Under the pieces are notes generated by a model. The model did not search any database. It was not told where the DNA came from and saw nothing but the letters and a program-made list of their open reading frames with translations. Of a stretch of 64,000 nucleotides of DNA, positions 1 through 10,592 are shown one piece after another; positions within the stretch are counted from its first letter, which is position 1, and each line of letters starts with the position of its first letter. The stretch covers positions 79,287,089-79,351,088 of the forward strand of contig NC_080177.1 in NCBI RefSeq assembly GCF_950295315.1. Direction: 5' to 3'. The stretch is from Erinaceus europaeus (Eukaryota > Chordata > Mammalia > Eulipotyphla > Erinaceidae). The position numbers and the translations under genes are program-made.

Positions 1-14
1 TGGTCAGAGCCCTG

Positions 15-235
15 GGCCTGTGAAAGCAGCACACCTAGTAACAGGGGGCCGCTCTGCCACGTGCACAATCCAGGCTCAAGGCCCCCACTGCAAGGGGGGA
101 ATCCCGCTTAAGGGTGCTATGGTAATATGTCTTCTCTCCCTCAGTCTGTCTCTCTCTCTGAGGAAAAAGAAAAAATGGGGGGGGGGGGGGGGAAGGTCAG
201 CTGGGAGTGGTGAAGTCCCAGTGAAAAGGGGAAAA
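15..235 (+). mobile_element. SINE-2-like element, diverged
   Basis: A weak SINE-2 head (cacacctagtaacag) is followed by a B-box-like tccaggctcaagg and the pyrimidine-rich ctctccctcagtctgtctc segment. A poly-G run and a gtgaagtcccagtgaaaag remnant of module T end it. The copy is old and its edges are approximate. Confidence 0.6.
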
Positions 236-239
236 GAAA

Positions 240-740
240 AAAAGGAAAGAAACCTATAACCCTCAAAATATGCACTTTGCTCACTTTAGTAATCAAATCG
301 CCTAAGTCAGACATTTGTGATAGCTGACTTGCATAAGCACTTTTAGTTACATGGAGAAGCATGCGGGTTTTGAACTCACGTTATACACCATCTACATATC
401 GAGAAAGACTCCATCGGAATCAGTGCACTGCCAGCGAGCTTATGTTCTAATTAAACACTGTTCTTCCTCTGAATCCCAGTGCTATACAGAACTCGCCACA
501 TCAGACCCAAGCAGCACGGATTTGAGGGGGTGCTGAGCCCAGGCGGAGAAGCACAGACCGGCATCACTGTCCCAGGGCTCCAGGCTTTGGGCAGTACAGG
601 GAGCGTCAGTGGTACAGGGAGAGCCCCGCTGAGCAGGTGCCCACCCAGGCCTCAAGAGTGGACGGAGATAACGCACATCCTAGCTGCCTATGAAGCTGTA
701 CGGCGCCCGCTGCACCTCTGCTATAGACAGAAGACCTCTG
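240..740. other. Unique sequence, no gene seen
   Basis: Non-repetitive stretch. The 530-690 part is slightly GC-rich, but no splice-bounded open frame or known repeat is recognisable. Confidence 0.5.
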
Positions 741-1050
741 GGAGCCAGGCTTGGCGCACACAGCCCCCACTGCCACACTCAAGGGCAGGGGTTTGAGCCT
801 CTGGTCCCCGTCTACAAGGGAAACTTCACAAGAGGTGAAGCAGTGCTGCAGGTGTCTCTTTTTCTCTCTCTCTCTCCTTCTCTATATTCGCCTCCACTCT
901 CAATTTTTGTCTTGTTGGATGAATGAGAGTAAAGAAGAGAAGAAAGAAAGGAACATGGGGGGGGGGGGGAAATGGCCACTGCCATCAGTGGATTTGTTGT
1001 GCAGGTACCGAGCACCGGCAATAATGCTGATGGCAATAAGTAAAAGAATA
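740..1050 (+). mobile_element. SINE-2 with module T
   Basis: The B-box-like ggggtttgagcctctggtc is followed by gaggtgaagcagtgctgcag, a CT-rich segment and a module T remnant (cagtggatttgttgtgcagg ... ggcaataa). The 5' tRNA-like head is diverged. A poly-G run sits before module T. Confidence 0.7.
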
Positions 1051-1080
1051 AAAACTAAAAATCTTCGGTGAAGGCAGCTT

Positions 1081-1364
1081 CTGGGGGCCGGGCGGAGGCA
1101 CACCTGGTTAAGCTCACATGATACGAGGCACAAGGACCCACACAAGGATTCTGTCTTGAGCCCCTAGACTCTTCACCTACAAAGGGGAAACTTGACAAGC
1201 TGCCAAGCAGGTCTGCGGGTGTCTTTCTCTCTCCCCTCCCCTCAATTTCTCTCTGTCTTATCCAATATAATGGAAAAAAACGGCCACCAGGAGCAGTGGA
1301 TTCATAGTGCTGGCACCAAGCCTGGAAGCCAAAAAAATAATAAAATTAAATAAAATAAAATAAA
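1081..1364 (+). mobile_element. SINE-1/2 mosaic with module T
   Basis: Head gggggccgggcggaggcaca, then gcaggtctgcgggtgtc, then module T (caggagcagtggattcatag), ending in an A/T-rich (AAAAT)n-like tail. Confidence 0.8.
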
Positions 1365-2149
1365 GGCAGCTTCCTACTCCCCCTGAAGAGGCAGAAAAAA
1401 AGGATATGTCGCCAATGACGATTCAACTAAGAAGCAGTAGCTCAGAGGACAAAGCAATGCCACTAACTTGCAAGGATTAGGAGTGCAAAGCGACATTCCA
1501 AATAGAGGAAGATACACCCCCCCATATTACCAAGAAGATGCGAATATTAGTGCCTAGTATAAAATGCACAGGAGCCTCGGTTTTTCCAGATTCACAGTGG
1601 TCTTTAAATTAAAATAGCATGAAGAAATTTCCAAACATTACTCCTTATTTTTCTCTCTCAGCAATAAAATATATTCTGTTCCAAAAAAGAAAGTTGCTCA
1701 ATTTCCTGTCAAAGCCACCTACACGGTAAAAGCAGCAAGAAAAAAATAAAATAAAATAGCAAAATGCCAAAGAAAAGCCTGCCTTTGTGGGTGTACACTT
1801 CAGAACAATGTAACTACTGCTCTGGGCTCTGAGAAGCATTTTTTTCTTGATGATTTGGAGAAATATGAAAAGCGATGTAGCTGTTAAAGAGAAAGTTTGT
1901 CCCCCAAACTCACTAAGGAAAACAAGACAGGTGGCAGCTTCTTAGTGTGTCACCGAAAAAGAAAGGTACGGAGGTCCTGGGCGATTCACTGCCCTGAGCC
2001 CCTGAGTCTCTGTGCCAAGGAGCAGGGTGGGTCCTACCAGACGGAGAAGGAGACTTCTTGGACAATCACCATTCTTCCATGGCTTACATCTCACAACCCA
2101 CAAATTTGTAGGCTAGGACCAATTCTTGTAGGACCAGTATGCTTAATCC
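1365..2149. other. Unique sequence, no gene seen
   Basis: Non-repetitive AT-moderate DNA. A frame is open over 1897-2181, but I see no splice sites, domain or compositional support, so I do not call it coding. Confidence 0.5.
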
Positions 2150-2305
2150 CAAACCTCCGGAGGGTCACCGTTCACAAGTGAGGAGGCTAGACCACGGACC
2201 AGCACAGCTGCAGGTATCTCGCCCTCCCTCTCCTCCCTTCTCAATTCCTCTCTGCCTCTAGCCAAAACACACACGTGTGTGTGCATACATACATGCATGC
2301 ATGCC
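2150..2305 (+). mobile_element. SINE 3' fragment
   Basis: It starts inside the body (ggtcaccgttcacaagtgag), continues with agctgcaggtatct and a CT-rich segment, and ends in (CA/TG) and catgcatgc simple sequence. The head is missing. Confidence 0.6.
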
Positions 2306-2479
2306 TGTTTAAAAACGGAAAAACACATGAAATTAGTGGCAAAATGTTGAGTCCTTCCATACAACAAATCTGACATGAGACTAAAGCAGGACAAGAGTAT
2401 TTCAATGACACAAAGACCAGTTTAAGCAACTTCACTATCACTCAGCTTCTCAGGAGTGCATTAAAAATGCTAAAATACG

Positions 2480-2617
2480 TGGTCCAGGAGGTGGTGTTGG
2501 ACTCTCAAGCATGGGGTCCTGAGTTCAATCCCCAGCAGCACATGTACCAGAGTGATAATCTGGTTCTTTCTCTCTCTCCTCCTATCCCTCTCATTAATAA
2601 ATAAATATTTTTTTAAA
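2480..2617 (+). mobile_element. SINE-4
   Basis: ggtccaggaggtggtgttgg, ggactctcaagcatggggtc, gttcaatccccagcagcaca and an attaataaataaatattttt end. This is a good match to the other SINE-4 copies in the window. Confidence 0.85.
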
Positions 2618-2664
2618 AAATGCTAACACACACACACACACTCCTCTCCTTAAAAAGAAAACAA

Positions 2665-2865
2665 AAGATAAGCAAGGGCAACATGGTAACACATGTTAAG
2701 TGTACATGACAGCATGAACAAGGACTCAGGTTCAAGCCCCAGTCCTCAACTGAAGAGGGGGATGTTTCACAGGCAGTGAAACAGGTCTCTCTCTCTCTTC
2801 CTCCCTCTTTCTCTCTCTCTATCCTCCCCACCCCTCAATTTTTTCTCTGCCCTATCATTTTTTAT
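2665..2865 (+). mobile_element. SINE-2
   Basis: gcaaggactcaggttcaagc-type B box, a gtgaaacaggtctctctc segment and a final ctgccctatcatttttt. The head is diverged. Confidence 0.7.
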
Positions 2866-3071
2866 ATATTTGTGTATTTATTTATTTATTCCCTTTTTCT
2901 TCCTTTTTTTTTTTTTTTTAAGAATACATGCACCCATGTAACCCTCTAACATAGCCTGTGACATTTTACCATGGAAGGAAGCCACCTCTGACATTAATGC
3001 CAAACATTTCATTTGCTCCTTGATCCACTTAGATAAACTGCAATTTGATTAAGATACTTTAATTAATTTTA

Positions 3072-3290
3072 AAGGGGGGGGCAGGCGGTGGCACACCTGG
3101 TTAAGCGCACACACTACCATGCACAAGGACCCAGGTTCAAGGTCCTGATCCCCACCTGCAGGGGGAAAGCTTCATGAGTGGTGAAGCAGCGCTGCAGGTG
3201 TCTCTCTGTCTCCCACTCTTTCTCCCCTCCTTTCTCAATTTCTGTCTCTATCCAATAATAAATAAATAAAATTTTTAAAAAGAAAAAAAA
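3072..3290 (+). mobile_element. SINE-2
   Basis: The head gcaggcggtggcacacctgg is intact. It continues with caaggacccaggttcaagg and gcaggtgtctctctgtctc and ends tatccaataataaataaata. Confidence 0.9.
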
Positions 3291-3384
3291 GATACTTCTA
3301 ACTATGTGTATAATGAAGCCAAAACAGCTATAAGTAACCTAAAATGTTTTGTGTGTATGCCTAAAAGTTACTTTTTTTCTTGTT

Positions 3385-3665
3385 CTTTTTTTTTTTTCCT
3401 CCAGGGTTATTGCTGGGCTCGGTGCTTGCAACAGGCTCCTGGAGGCCATTTTTCCCCCTTTTGTTGCCCTTGTTGTTGTAGCCTCGATGTGGTTATTATT
3501 ATTACCATTGCTGATGTTGTTCGTTGTTGGATAGGACAGACAGAAATGGAAAGAGGAGGGGAAGACAGAGAGGGGGAGAGAAAGACAGACACCTGCAGAC
3601 CTGCTTCACTGCCTGTGAAGTGACTCCCCTGCAGGTGGGGAGCCGGGGGCTCAAACCTCTTGTTC
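3385..3665 (-). mobile_element. SINE-1 with module T, 5' truncated
   Basis: Reverse-strand copy. Poly-T and cctccagggttattgctggg (module T) come first, then ttgttgcccttgttgttgta, then ctgcaggtggggagccgggg. It stops at the B box, so the tRNA-like head is lost. Confidence 0.88.
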
Positions 3666-3739
3666 TTTTTTTTTTTTTCCAGCCAAAGTCTTCACAAATG
3701 TTGGACTGCACCCCTCACCCCTCTCCCCAAGGCCTACTT

Positions 3740-3845
3740 CTTCAATCAGATTAGGCAGGAGAGAAAGATTCTTCTTCTGGTGCCCTGGCTCAAACCTGGG
3801 TCACGGGCCCAACAAGGCACAAACCCTGGCAGGTAAACTATGCCT
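3740..3845 (-). mobile_element. Possible SINE-5 tRNA-like fragment
   Basis: The segment ggctcaaacctgggtcacgg has a reverse B-box-like core and resembles the tRNA-related part of old SINE copies at 6.1 and 60.5 kb. The match is weak. Confidence 0.35.
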
Positions 3846-3849
3846 CGAG

Positions 3850-4755
3850 TCCTAAAGACATTTCTAAGACGCAAACAGTCTTAGCCCTTGGGACGGCACA
3901 CTTCCAGAACAGGCAGTCCTGATCTCTCCGGGGGGCAAAGGCTCTCAGGATACCGTGAGCAGTAGACCACCTGCTCTTCATACCAAACAAGCCACTTTCA
4001 TACCAAACTTCATACCAAACAAGCCACTTCATACCAAACAAGTCCTATGCGCAAGGACTGGGCATTAAAAGAACAAGAAGATATATTGACAAGCTTATGG
4101 CCTGGAGAAGGTTCTGTGGAAAGTGAGTTGAAAGAACCAGAATCCGCACGTGTGTGACAATCTGACTTGATGGCCAGAGGTTTGCATGAGGTGGAAACTG
4201 CTGTTATATACAGGAAGCAGATGGGCTTGACACTGAAACTAGATTATCAACTGCTTCCCTCTTCCCTTCACTGAAATTTAAGAAACTCTGACACTCTGAT
4301 AACAGCAAAACAAAATGGAAAAGCAGTTCACAGCTGGGGCGAGACTTGAATACACATCAAAGAACATGCTGAGCACCACGCACTCCAGTGACCGAGGAAA
4401 TGTCTACTAGGTGCGTCTGAATTCTCAGAAGTGACTGTTTGACTTACCAGGCTCTCAATTCAAACGGAGATCCACCTATATCCTCACCAGCTGAGCAAAT
4501 CAGACCTTACAGGTGCAGTTACAGTGTCTGAGGATGCCTCTAAACCAAAAGCTGCAAAGCCTCAGTGATCATAATGCTGCTGGAAGACTTTCTTTTCAAA
4601 AGCTCACAGCTTAATTCATGGGGAGTGAAATGAAAGGCCAACAAGAAGATCAGATCGCAGCAGAGGTGGACAAAACTTCAAGAATAGTATGCACATAAAG
4701 GCTGAATGATCAACTCAGAGAGATCAAGAGACAGGGAATAGTCCCATGAGAAAAG
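3850..4755. other. Unique sequence with a short tandem repeat
   Basis: Non-repetitive except for 3977-4048, where a ~20-bp unit (ttcataccaaacaagccact) occurs three to four times in imperfect tandem. No exon is convincing: a minus-strand segment ending at about 4444 has a GTAAGT-like donor but contains stops in all frames. Confidence 0.5.
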
Positions 4756-5050
4756 GGACAAGGGGGAGCGGGCAATGGAGCACCCCACTAAGCACGCACT
4801 GTCCTATGCGCAAGGACCGGGGTTCAAGGCTCCGCTCCCCACATGCAGCAGGGACCCTTCACAAGCAGTACACCAGGGCTGCAGGTGTCTGTCTTTCTCT
4901 CTCCCTCTCTATCTCCTCCTCCCCTCTCAATTTCTCTTGTACTATCAAACGAAAAGGAGTGGGGGGTGGGGTGGCAGGGCCTCCAGAAGTGGTGAATTCA
5001 TACATAGTGCTGGCACAAAGGCCCAGTGACTGGAGACCCTCCACCCCAAA

Positions 5051-5076
<26 letters not shown>
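4756..5076 (+). mobile_element. SINE-2 with module-T-like end and poly-A
   Basis: gagcgggcaatggagcaccc head, gcaaggaccggggttcaagg B box, aggctgcaggtgtctgtc-like body, an agaagtggtgaattcataca module T remnant, then 28 A residues at 5047-5074. Confidence 0.82.
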
Positions 5077-5082
<6 letters not shown>

Positions 5083-5317
5083 GAGGGTAAATAAGTAAAT
5101 AAAATCAGAAGGAGGAGGAAGCTCTGGACGTGGCGTTTGAGTCAACAATCAGTAGAGCACAAGCCATGAAAACATTTTAATTAGCAAACATACAAAGAAA
5201 CATTTAAACCCAAAAGACTGTCTGAGAATCGTCTTTAACGTCACAGATAATGAACTGAGGTTACTCTCATCTAACTCTGGCCTCATCCTTTTACAAAGTT
5301 AGAGTCAGGCTTCTACT

Positions 5318-5705
5318 TCAAGATGGTCTCTAGAAAGTTGTGGTCTAGATACATAATGGTGAATTCACCTTCACCTCATCTTGGATGGAACTTGAAGGAA
5401 TCATGTCAAGTGAGGTTAAGTCAGAAACAGAAGGATGAAGATGGGATGATCTCACTCACAGAAGATGAAAAACAAGATCAGAAGGGAAAACACTCAGCAG
5501 AACTTGGACTGGAGCTGGTGTCCTGCATCAGAGTAAGATTCTGGGATGGGTGGGGTGGAGGGTTCAGGTCCTGTGGAACATGATGGCAGAGGAGGACCTA
5601 GTATTGTTGTGTGGAAAACTGAGAAATGTTATGCACGTACAAACTACTGTATTTGCTGTCGACTGTAAACCACTAATCCCCCAATAAAGAAATTAAAAAA
5701 ATAAT
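5318..5705 (+). mobile_element. L1 3' end, 5' truncated
   Basis: It begins inside the last codons of ORF2. The encoded SRKLWSRYIM aligns with SKLWSRYTM in the copy at 20.4 kb and is then frameshifted. The L1 3' UTR follows (gggatgatctcactcacaga) and ends ccccaataaagaaattaaaa. The element is a short 5'-truncated insertion. A short aagatgg match flanks it. Confidence 0.8.
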
Positions 5706-5709
5706 AATA

Positions 5710-6055
5710 ACAAAAGATGGCTGCTACAAGCAATGGAGTCAGTCAGTCAGCATGACTATAAAGATGACCACAGGACGCCATCACTCTACCAGCTTTGTTT
5801 ATCAGCACATGTACATTGCTTGGATTTACTCTTTTGGGGTGAATATTCAAAGACAAGGTGACATTCAGATCAATCTTGGGAGACGCGTAATTTTATCAGG
5901 CACGGGAAGTTACGATGAAAAGTTTTTTAAACCTACTGTGGTTCTGACATCTTGTGAAGCTCTGTGATGCTGTTTACCATTTAAGAAGATGCAGGCTAAC
6001 TGCATACCCACATTACTGCCCCTGTCCCAAAGTATTTGCTCATTTGTGTTTGTTT
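5710..6055. other. Unique sequence, no gene seen
   Basis: Non-repetitive. A 71-residue frame is open at 5752-5967 but has no splice context or recognisable motif. Confidence 0.45.
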
Positions 6056-6057
6056 TG

Positions 6058-6190
6058 GTACACAGAGACAGAGAATGAAAAAGACCACAGAACTAAAGAT
6101 TCCTGCAGTGTGGTGGGGCCAGGTTCAAACCTAGGTCTAACACAAGGCAAAGCAGTCCACTACCCAAGTGAGCTATTTCACCAGCCCTGG
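6058..6190 (-). mobile_element. SINE-5 (old tRNA-derived)
   Basis: Read on the minus strand it begins gggctggtgaaatagctcac, which is tRNA-like, and carries a ggtttgaacc B box. On the plus strand it precedes ccagccctgg and is preceded by an agagacagagaatg tail. Confidence 0.6.
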
Positions 6191-6227
6191 CTCACATTTA
6201 ATTTAATGAATTTATTCATTTATTTAC

Positions 6228-6455
6228 TTATTTATTTGCCTCCAGGGTTATCACCGGGGCTCGGTGCCGGCACTACGAATCCACTGCTCCTGGAGGCGAT
6301 TTGTTCCATTTTATTGGATAGGACGGAAAGAAATTGAGTGAGGAGGGAGAGACAAAGAGGGAGAGAGACAGAGAGATACCTGCAGACCTGCTTCACTGCT
6401 TGTGAAGTGACCCCCCCTGCAGGTGGGGGGGGGGGGCTCAAACCATCTGTCTCCC
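6228..6455 (-). mobile_element. SINE-1 with module T, head missing
   Basis: gcctccagggttatcaccgg (module T, reverse) is followed by ggataggacggaaagaaatt and gacctgcttcactgcttgtg. A poly-G run sits at the B-box side, where the copy ends. Confidence 0.85.
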
Positions 6456-6507
6456 CTCACGTTTTATTGAGGTTACCCAGCACATAATATTAACTAATGC
6501 AGATAAG

Positions 6508-6692
6508 GATTTTATTTTATTTATTGAACAGAGACAGAGAGAAATTGAGAGGAAGAGGGAGAAAGGAGAAAGAAAGACACCTGCACTACTGCTTCACTGC
6601 TTGTGAAGTTCTCCCCCTACAGATGAAGACCAAGGGCTTGAGCATTGCAATAAATGTGTTCAACCAGGTGCGCTCCTGCCTGGGCCCCCGGA
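6508..6692 (-). mobile_element. SINE-2
   Basis: Reverse copy running from tttattgaacagagacagag to gtgcgctcctgcctgggccc. It lies directly beside the previous SINE. Confidence 0.8.
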
Positions 6693-6694
6693 AA

Positions 6695-7500
6695 AGGATT
6701 TAATTCAGATATAATATCATGAAATGATTACCAGAATCAGCTTGGTTATCATCGACCCCTCCACACAGTTCCAAATAAATGAGTTATTTATTACTGCAAA
6801 AGCAAATGCTACCATTCTTGCAACAGCACTAAGTATGACAGCTTAGCTTTATGTATATTCTAAACTGCCAAATGGTAGCAAAATTAGAGAATAACAGCAT
6901 TCAGCAAACTAGCCCAAAGAACTATTAAATTTTACATCTTTAACTCCACTGTGGCCATAAACCTTTCAAGACCAGAAAGTACTCCATGAGAATTCTTCAA
7001 GCCTTGCCAAGCAGAAAGCCAACTTTTTACTCCATCAGCTGGAAAACCGCTTCACCACCCTCATCTACTCTTGTAAGTTGTTCGGATTCAAACAAGATGA
7101 AACTGTGTCTCTGAAAGCCTGAACCCACACAGAGCACAGGATGCCCACAAAGCACACTAAGGACCAAATTTCAAATCAAGCTAACGTGCTAAGCCCACAG
7201 AAAAGGGGCAAAAGGAGGACTGAGGGGTTGGTCTTGGAGGGCTGGGACCACCCCACAAAGTTCTGAAGCAGCTTGCTAGTAAGAAGTTTAGATTACCCTA
7301 CAGACAATAAAGAACTATCAGATGCATGTTAGGGGTTGTTAACACATCCCCTAACATAAATGTGTATGTGTGGGTATGAAGACACACATCCTATTTCTCT
7401 GTCTGTCTACCACTCCTACCCACCCCTCAAAAAATACTTTAATGGTAATGTGGGAAAGAGCAAGGGGAAAATAAGACATTGAAGAAATAAATACTAATAT
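6695..7500. other. Unique AT-rich sequence
   Basis: Non-repetitive. A tiny AG...GTAAGT pair near 7045-7080 would frame only ~35 nt and is not called. No domain-bearing frame is present. Confidence 0.5.
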
Positions 7501-7501
7501 C

Positions 7502-7760
7502 AGGGGGTCGGGCGGTGAGGTACCTCACTGAGCACACTTGCTGCCAGGTGCAAGGACCGGGGTGGGGGTGGGGGCGTCTGCAGGATGAAGCTTTACAGAG
7601 GGTGGAACAATGCTGCAAGTCTCTCTCTCTCTCCCTCTCCCTGTTCCTCTCCCTGGTCCTCCCTCCTTCCCTCCCTCTCTTTCTCTCTCTGTCTTCCCTT
7701 CTCCTCTCTATTTCTCTCTGTCCTATAAAATAAAAAAGTAAAAAAATAAACTTTTAAAAA
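7502..7760 (+). mobile_element. SINE-2
   Basis: gggggtcgggcggtgaggta head, gcaaggaccggggtgggggt, a long CT tract, and a ctgtcctataaaataaaaaa end. The B box is partly lost. Confidence 0.8.
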
Positions 7761-7778
7761 GTAAGTATTAACAAAGTT

Positions 7779-7814
7779 ATCGCTTCTCGGCCTTTTGGCT
7801 AAGATTAAGTGTAG
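7779..7814 (+). pseudogene. RNU2: U2 snRNA 5'-end fragment (retropseudogene)
   Basis: These 36 nt reproduce the start of U2 spliceosomal snRNA, including cgcttctcggccttttggct, with one change (gattaag for gatcaag) in the segment known to pair with U6. The insert is bounded by perfect 16-bp direct repeats (aagtattaacaaagtt) at 7763-7778 and 7815-7830. It has no A-tail, and everything 3' of U2 position ~36 is missing. The structure indicates an L1-type insertion of a severely 3'-truncated cDNA. It is not a functional snRNA gene because the Sm site and all downstream stem-loops are absent. Confidence 0.9.
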
Positions 7815-8034
7815 AAGTATTAACAAAGTTGTTGCAGTTCTCCACCTGAGAGGTAACCGGTGTCTGGTGTGGGATAGAGGGAAGAGAGAGAGGGCAATGA
7901 ATTTAAGGGGTTCTCAGAAAACTGGCAACACTCAGAAAACATTCAGTGAAAAAAATGGAACTAAAATCTCTTATCTTGAGGAACTGGGGGGGGGGGGGCA
8001 TAGGGCTGTTATTATCCATGTAAGCAACTAGAAA

Positions 8035-8190
8035 AGATATCTACAACCTTAGGAGAATTGCTGCAGCTTCCAGTGGAGGGATTGGGGATCCAGAACTCTC
8101 CTGGTGGGAACTGTGTGGAGTTGTAAACATTATCTTGTAATTTGTAAATCAATATGAAATCACTAATAATAATTTAAAAAAGAAACTGTA
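8035..8190 (+). mobile_element. L1-type 3' UTR end
   Basis: tccagtggagggattgggga and ggtgggaactgtgtggagtt match the 3' end of the repeats at 45.95 kb and, in part, the 25.8/37.3/62.4-kb family. It ends in an A/T-rich tail near aatttaaaaaagaa. Confidence 0.7.
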
Positions 8191-8289
8191 AATGAAAAAA
8201 GAAAAAAGACTGAACCACTACAAAATGATCACACTATCCTCAAAACTAACATTTGAGGGGGAAAAAATGGAAAATAATAATAACACTTG

Positions 8290-8474
8290 AGGGGCCAGGT
8301 GGTGGAGCACGTGGTTGAGAGGCCAGGTTCAAGACCCTGGTCCCCACCTGCATGGGGAAAGCTTTGCAAGTGGTGAAGCAGGGCTGCAGGTGTCTCTCTT
8401 TCTCGCTCCCTCTCTATCTCCCCCTACCATTTCAATTTCTGACTGTCTATCCAATAGATAAAAGATAATAAAAA
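8290..8474 (+). mobile_element. SINE-2
   Basis: ggggccaggtggtggagcac head with a deletion before the ccaggttcaagaccctgg B box. It ends ccaatagataaaagataata. Confidence 0.88.
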
Positions 8475-8475
8475 C

Positions 8476-8740
8476 ACGTGGCGCAAAGCGCAAGGACCGC
8501 CTTAAGGATCCTGGTTCAATCCCCCGGATCCCCACCTGCAGGGGAGTCGCTTCACAGGCGGTGAAGCAGGTCTACAGGTGTCTAACTTTCTCTCCCCCTC
8601 TCTGTCTTCCCCTTCTCCTCTCCATTTCTCTCTGTCCTATCCAACAATGACGACACCAATATCAACCGACAATAATAACTGCAACAATAAAACAACAAGG
8701 GCAACAAAAGGGAAAATAAATAAATAAATAACAATTTTTT
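8476..8740 (+). mobile_element. SINE-1, 5' truncated
   Basis: It starts at cacgtggcgcaaagcgcaag, missing ~35 nt of the head, and joins directly to the tail of the previous SINE. The body is standard and ends aacaacaagggcaacaaaag plus an aataaata tail. Confidence 0.9.
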
Positions 8741-9300
8741 AAAAAGAATAAAAAAATTAAAAAAAAGAAAAAAATGATCATTTGTAACAAAGTTATATCT
8801 CACTGATCTCTGTGGTTCATAGCATCTTCAACACCATGTGAAGTTTAGTCACCACTGAGATTATCAGTATCTTCAATACCATCTAAAATCCACTGATCCC
8901 TCAGAAACAACCCAAGAAATAGACTCAACTCTAAAATTTGTACTTTGAAATTTGTCAGCTTAGTTTACCTGAAAAACCTGTCAATACAGAATTTTGATTT
9001 CTCAAAAGATACAGACTACATTCAAGCAAGAATAATGCAAAACTAGGATTACTCTAAGCTTCCCCATGATAAAGCTCATTTCCCCCTTGAATTTCCTAAT
9101 AGACACTAAGCTTCATGTAGCTACTGAGTTTTGGAGTTAACGCATCACATCACATTCCAAAATCTAGGAAGTCTTTTAAACTAGCACTGGCACTATCTAG
9201 TAAGTTATTAATAATAAAACCAAAACTATAAAAGTATACATACACAGAGCATTTAGATTTGATGCCTAATAAGAGAAAGAAAGCTTTATCAAAATAAACG
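8741..9300. other. Unique AT-rich sequence
   Basis: A-rich tail debris to ~8780, then non-repetitive DNA with no open frame of note. Confidence 0.5.
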
Positions 9301-9302
9301 TG

Positions 9303-9575
9303 TTTTTTTTTTTGTCTTTTGCCTCCAGGGTTATTACTGCATTATGAATCCACTGTTCCTGGAGGCTATTTTTTTCCCATTGTTATTGTTATTATTGTTG
9401 TTGCTGGATAGAACAGAGAGAAATGGAGAGAGGAGGGCTTGAAGACAGAGAGGGGGAGAGAAAGACAGACACCGGCAGACCTGCTTCACCGCCTGTGAAG
9501 CGACTCCCCTGCAGGTGGGGAGCCAGGGGCTCGAACCCGGATCCTTACTCCATGCGCTACTGCCCACCGCCCAAA
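9303..9575 (-). mobile_element. SINE-1 with short module T
   Basis: gcctccagggttattactgc, then ttgttattattgttgttgct, then ctgcaggtggggagccaggg and tactgcccaccgccc. A few internal nucleotides of module T are deleted. Confidence 0.9.
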
Positions 9576-9624
9576 TTTTCATTTTCTTCACTTTCTAACA
9601 CTAGTTTATAACATGCTTCAGTAC

Positions 9625-9862
9625 AAACATGTAGTTCTACATCATCAAATACTAATGATGATCACCACCGAAAGCCTAGAGTTTCCATACACACTTCACA
9701 CCCTTCCTCGACCCCTTTCCCTCTGACAGCCAGTGGTCAGCTTCCTACAGAGAGCACGAGCACAAGCAGACTGGTTTGGCTTTGTTCTGACTGCTCATTT
9801 GCGCTCAGCTTCAGTACTTTGTGTGTGAGTGACATCAGACAGTATTTGTCTTCCGCCAAACA
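9625..9862 (-). mobile_element. Old L1 3' end fragment
   Basis: Plus-strand segments gacccctttccctctgacag and tgtgagtgacatcagacagt resemble the antisense of older mammalian L1 ORF2/3' UTR ends. The fragment is diverged with soft edges. Confidence 0.5.
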
Positions 9863-9986
9863 GACGAATTTTGAACTAGGAAAAAGAAATAATCCCAAGT
9901 CACTAATTCAACATAAAACTATAAATGAAAGTAGATGGCCAGGGTACAACAATTAGCTAAAATGAAAGTCACACCTGCTGTGTGAC

Positions 9987-10086
9987 TTTTTATTGTTGTA
10001 GTTATTGATTGATGTTATCGTTGTTGGATAGGACAGAGGAATGGAGAGAGGAGGGGAAGACAGAGAGGGGGAGAGAAAGACAGACC
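9987..10086 (-). mobile_element. SINE-1 internal fragment
   Basis: tttttattgttgtagttatt through gaggggaagacagagagggg is an internal reverse SINE-1 piece lacking both the head and module T. Confidence 0.8.
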
Positions 10087-10099
10087 ACCCCACCCCCCA

Positions 10100-10590
10100 T
10101 CAAGCCTCACACTGGGCTATGAAACCCAAGCCCTGGCCACTGTATGTTGAATCTTTGGGTAAGTGAAAATAAGTGTCATGAATGCAGAGAGTTTGGTAAC
10201 CAGGTCCAAACAGTTCACAGAACATAACACACAACAAATATTTGATAGATACGTGGATAAATGGATGGGTAGTTAGATGGCTAATGGGTAAATTAAAAAA
10301 TTTGGTAATAATTTGGTCTAGCCTATGAACACACAGAGATATCATGACACCCAAGGGGAAAAGTAAAGAAACGGCCTCCAAACCATCGCTGTGTTCCCCG
10401 GGCCAAACGCAGAACATCATAGCAGCGAGGAAGCAAGGACTCCGCATTAGACTAGGATGAGAGGGAGAACCACAGACTGATTTACAATGATTTACTGATT
10501 TACAATGAACCGCTCGAAGTGCACGGACTAATTCCTTAATCTGGAAGCTGTACAAAAGCTTCACTGGAATAGCACATAAAGTCACTAGCA
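10100..10590. other. Unique sequence with probable L2 remnant
   Basis: Near 10225-10275, acaacaaatatttgatagat plus ggataaatggatggg resembles the typical L2 3' end. A minus-strand frame spans 10100-10615 but has no recognisable domain and overlaps this repeat and the next SINE, so I do not call a gene. Confidence 0.4.
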
Positions 10591-10592
10591 GG

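Noticed and set aside
7045..7080. Tiny plus-strand exon between ctccatcag and GTAAGTTG
   Set aside because: Only ~35 nt, with no supporting neighbours; short AG...GT pairs occur by chance.
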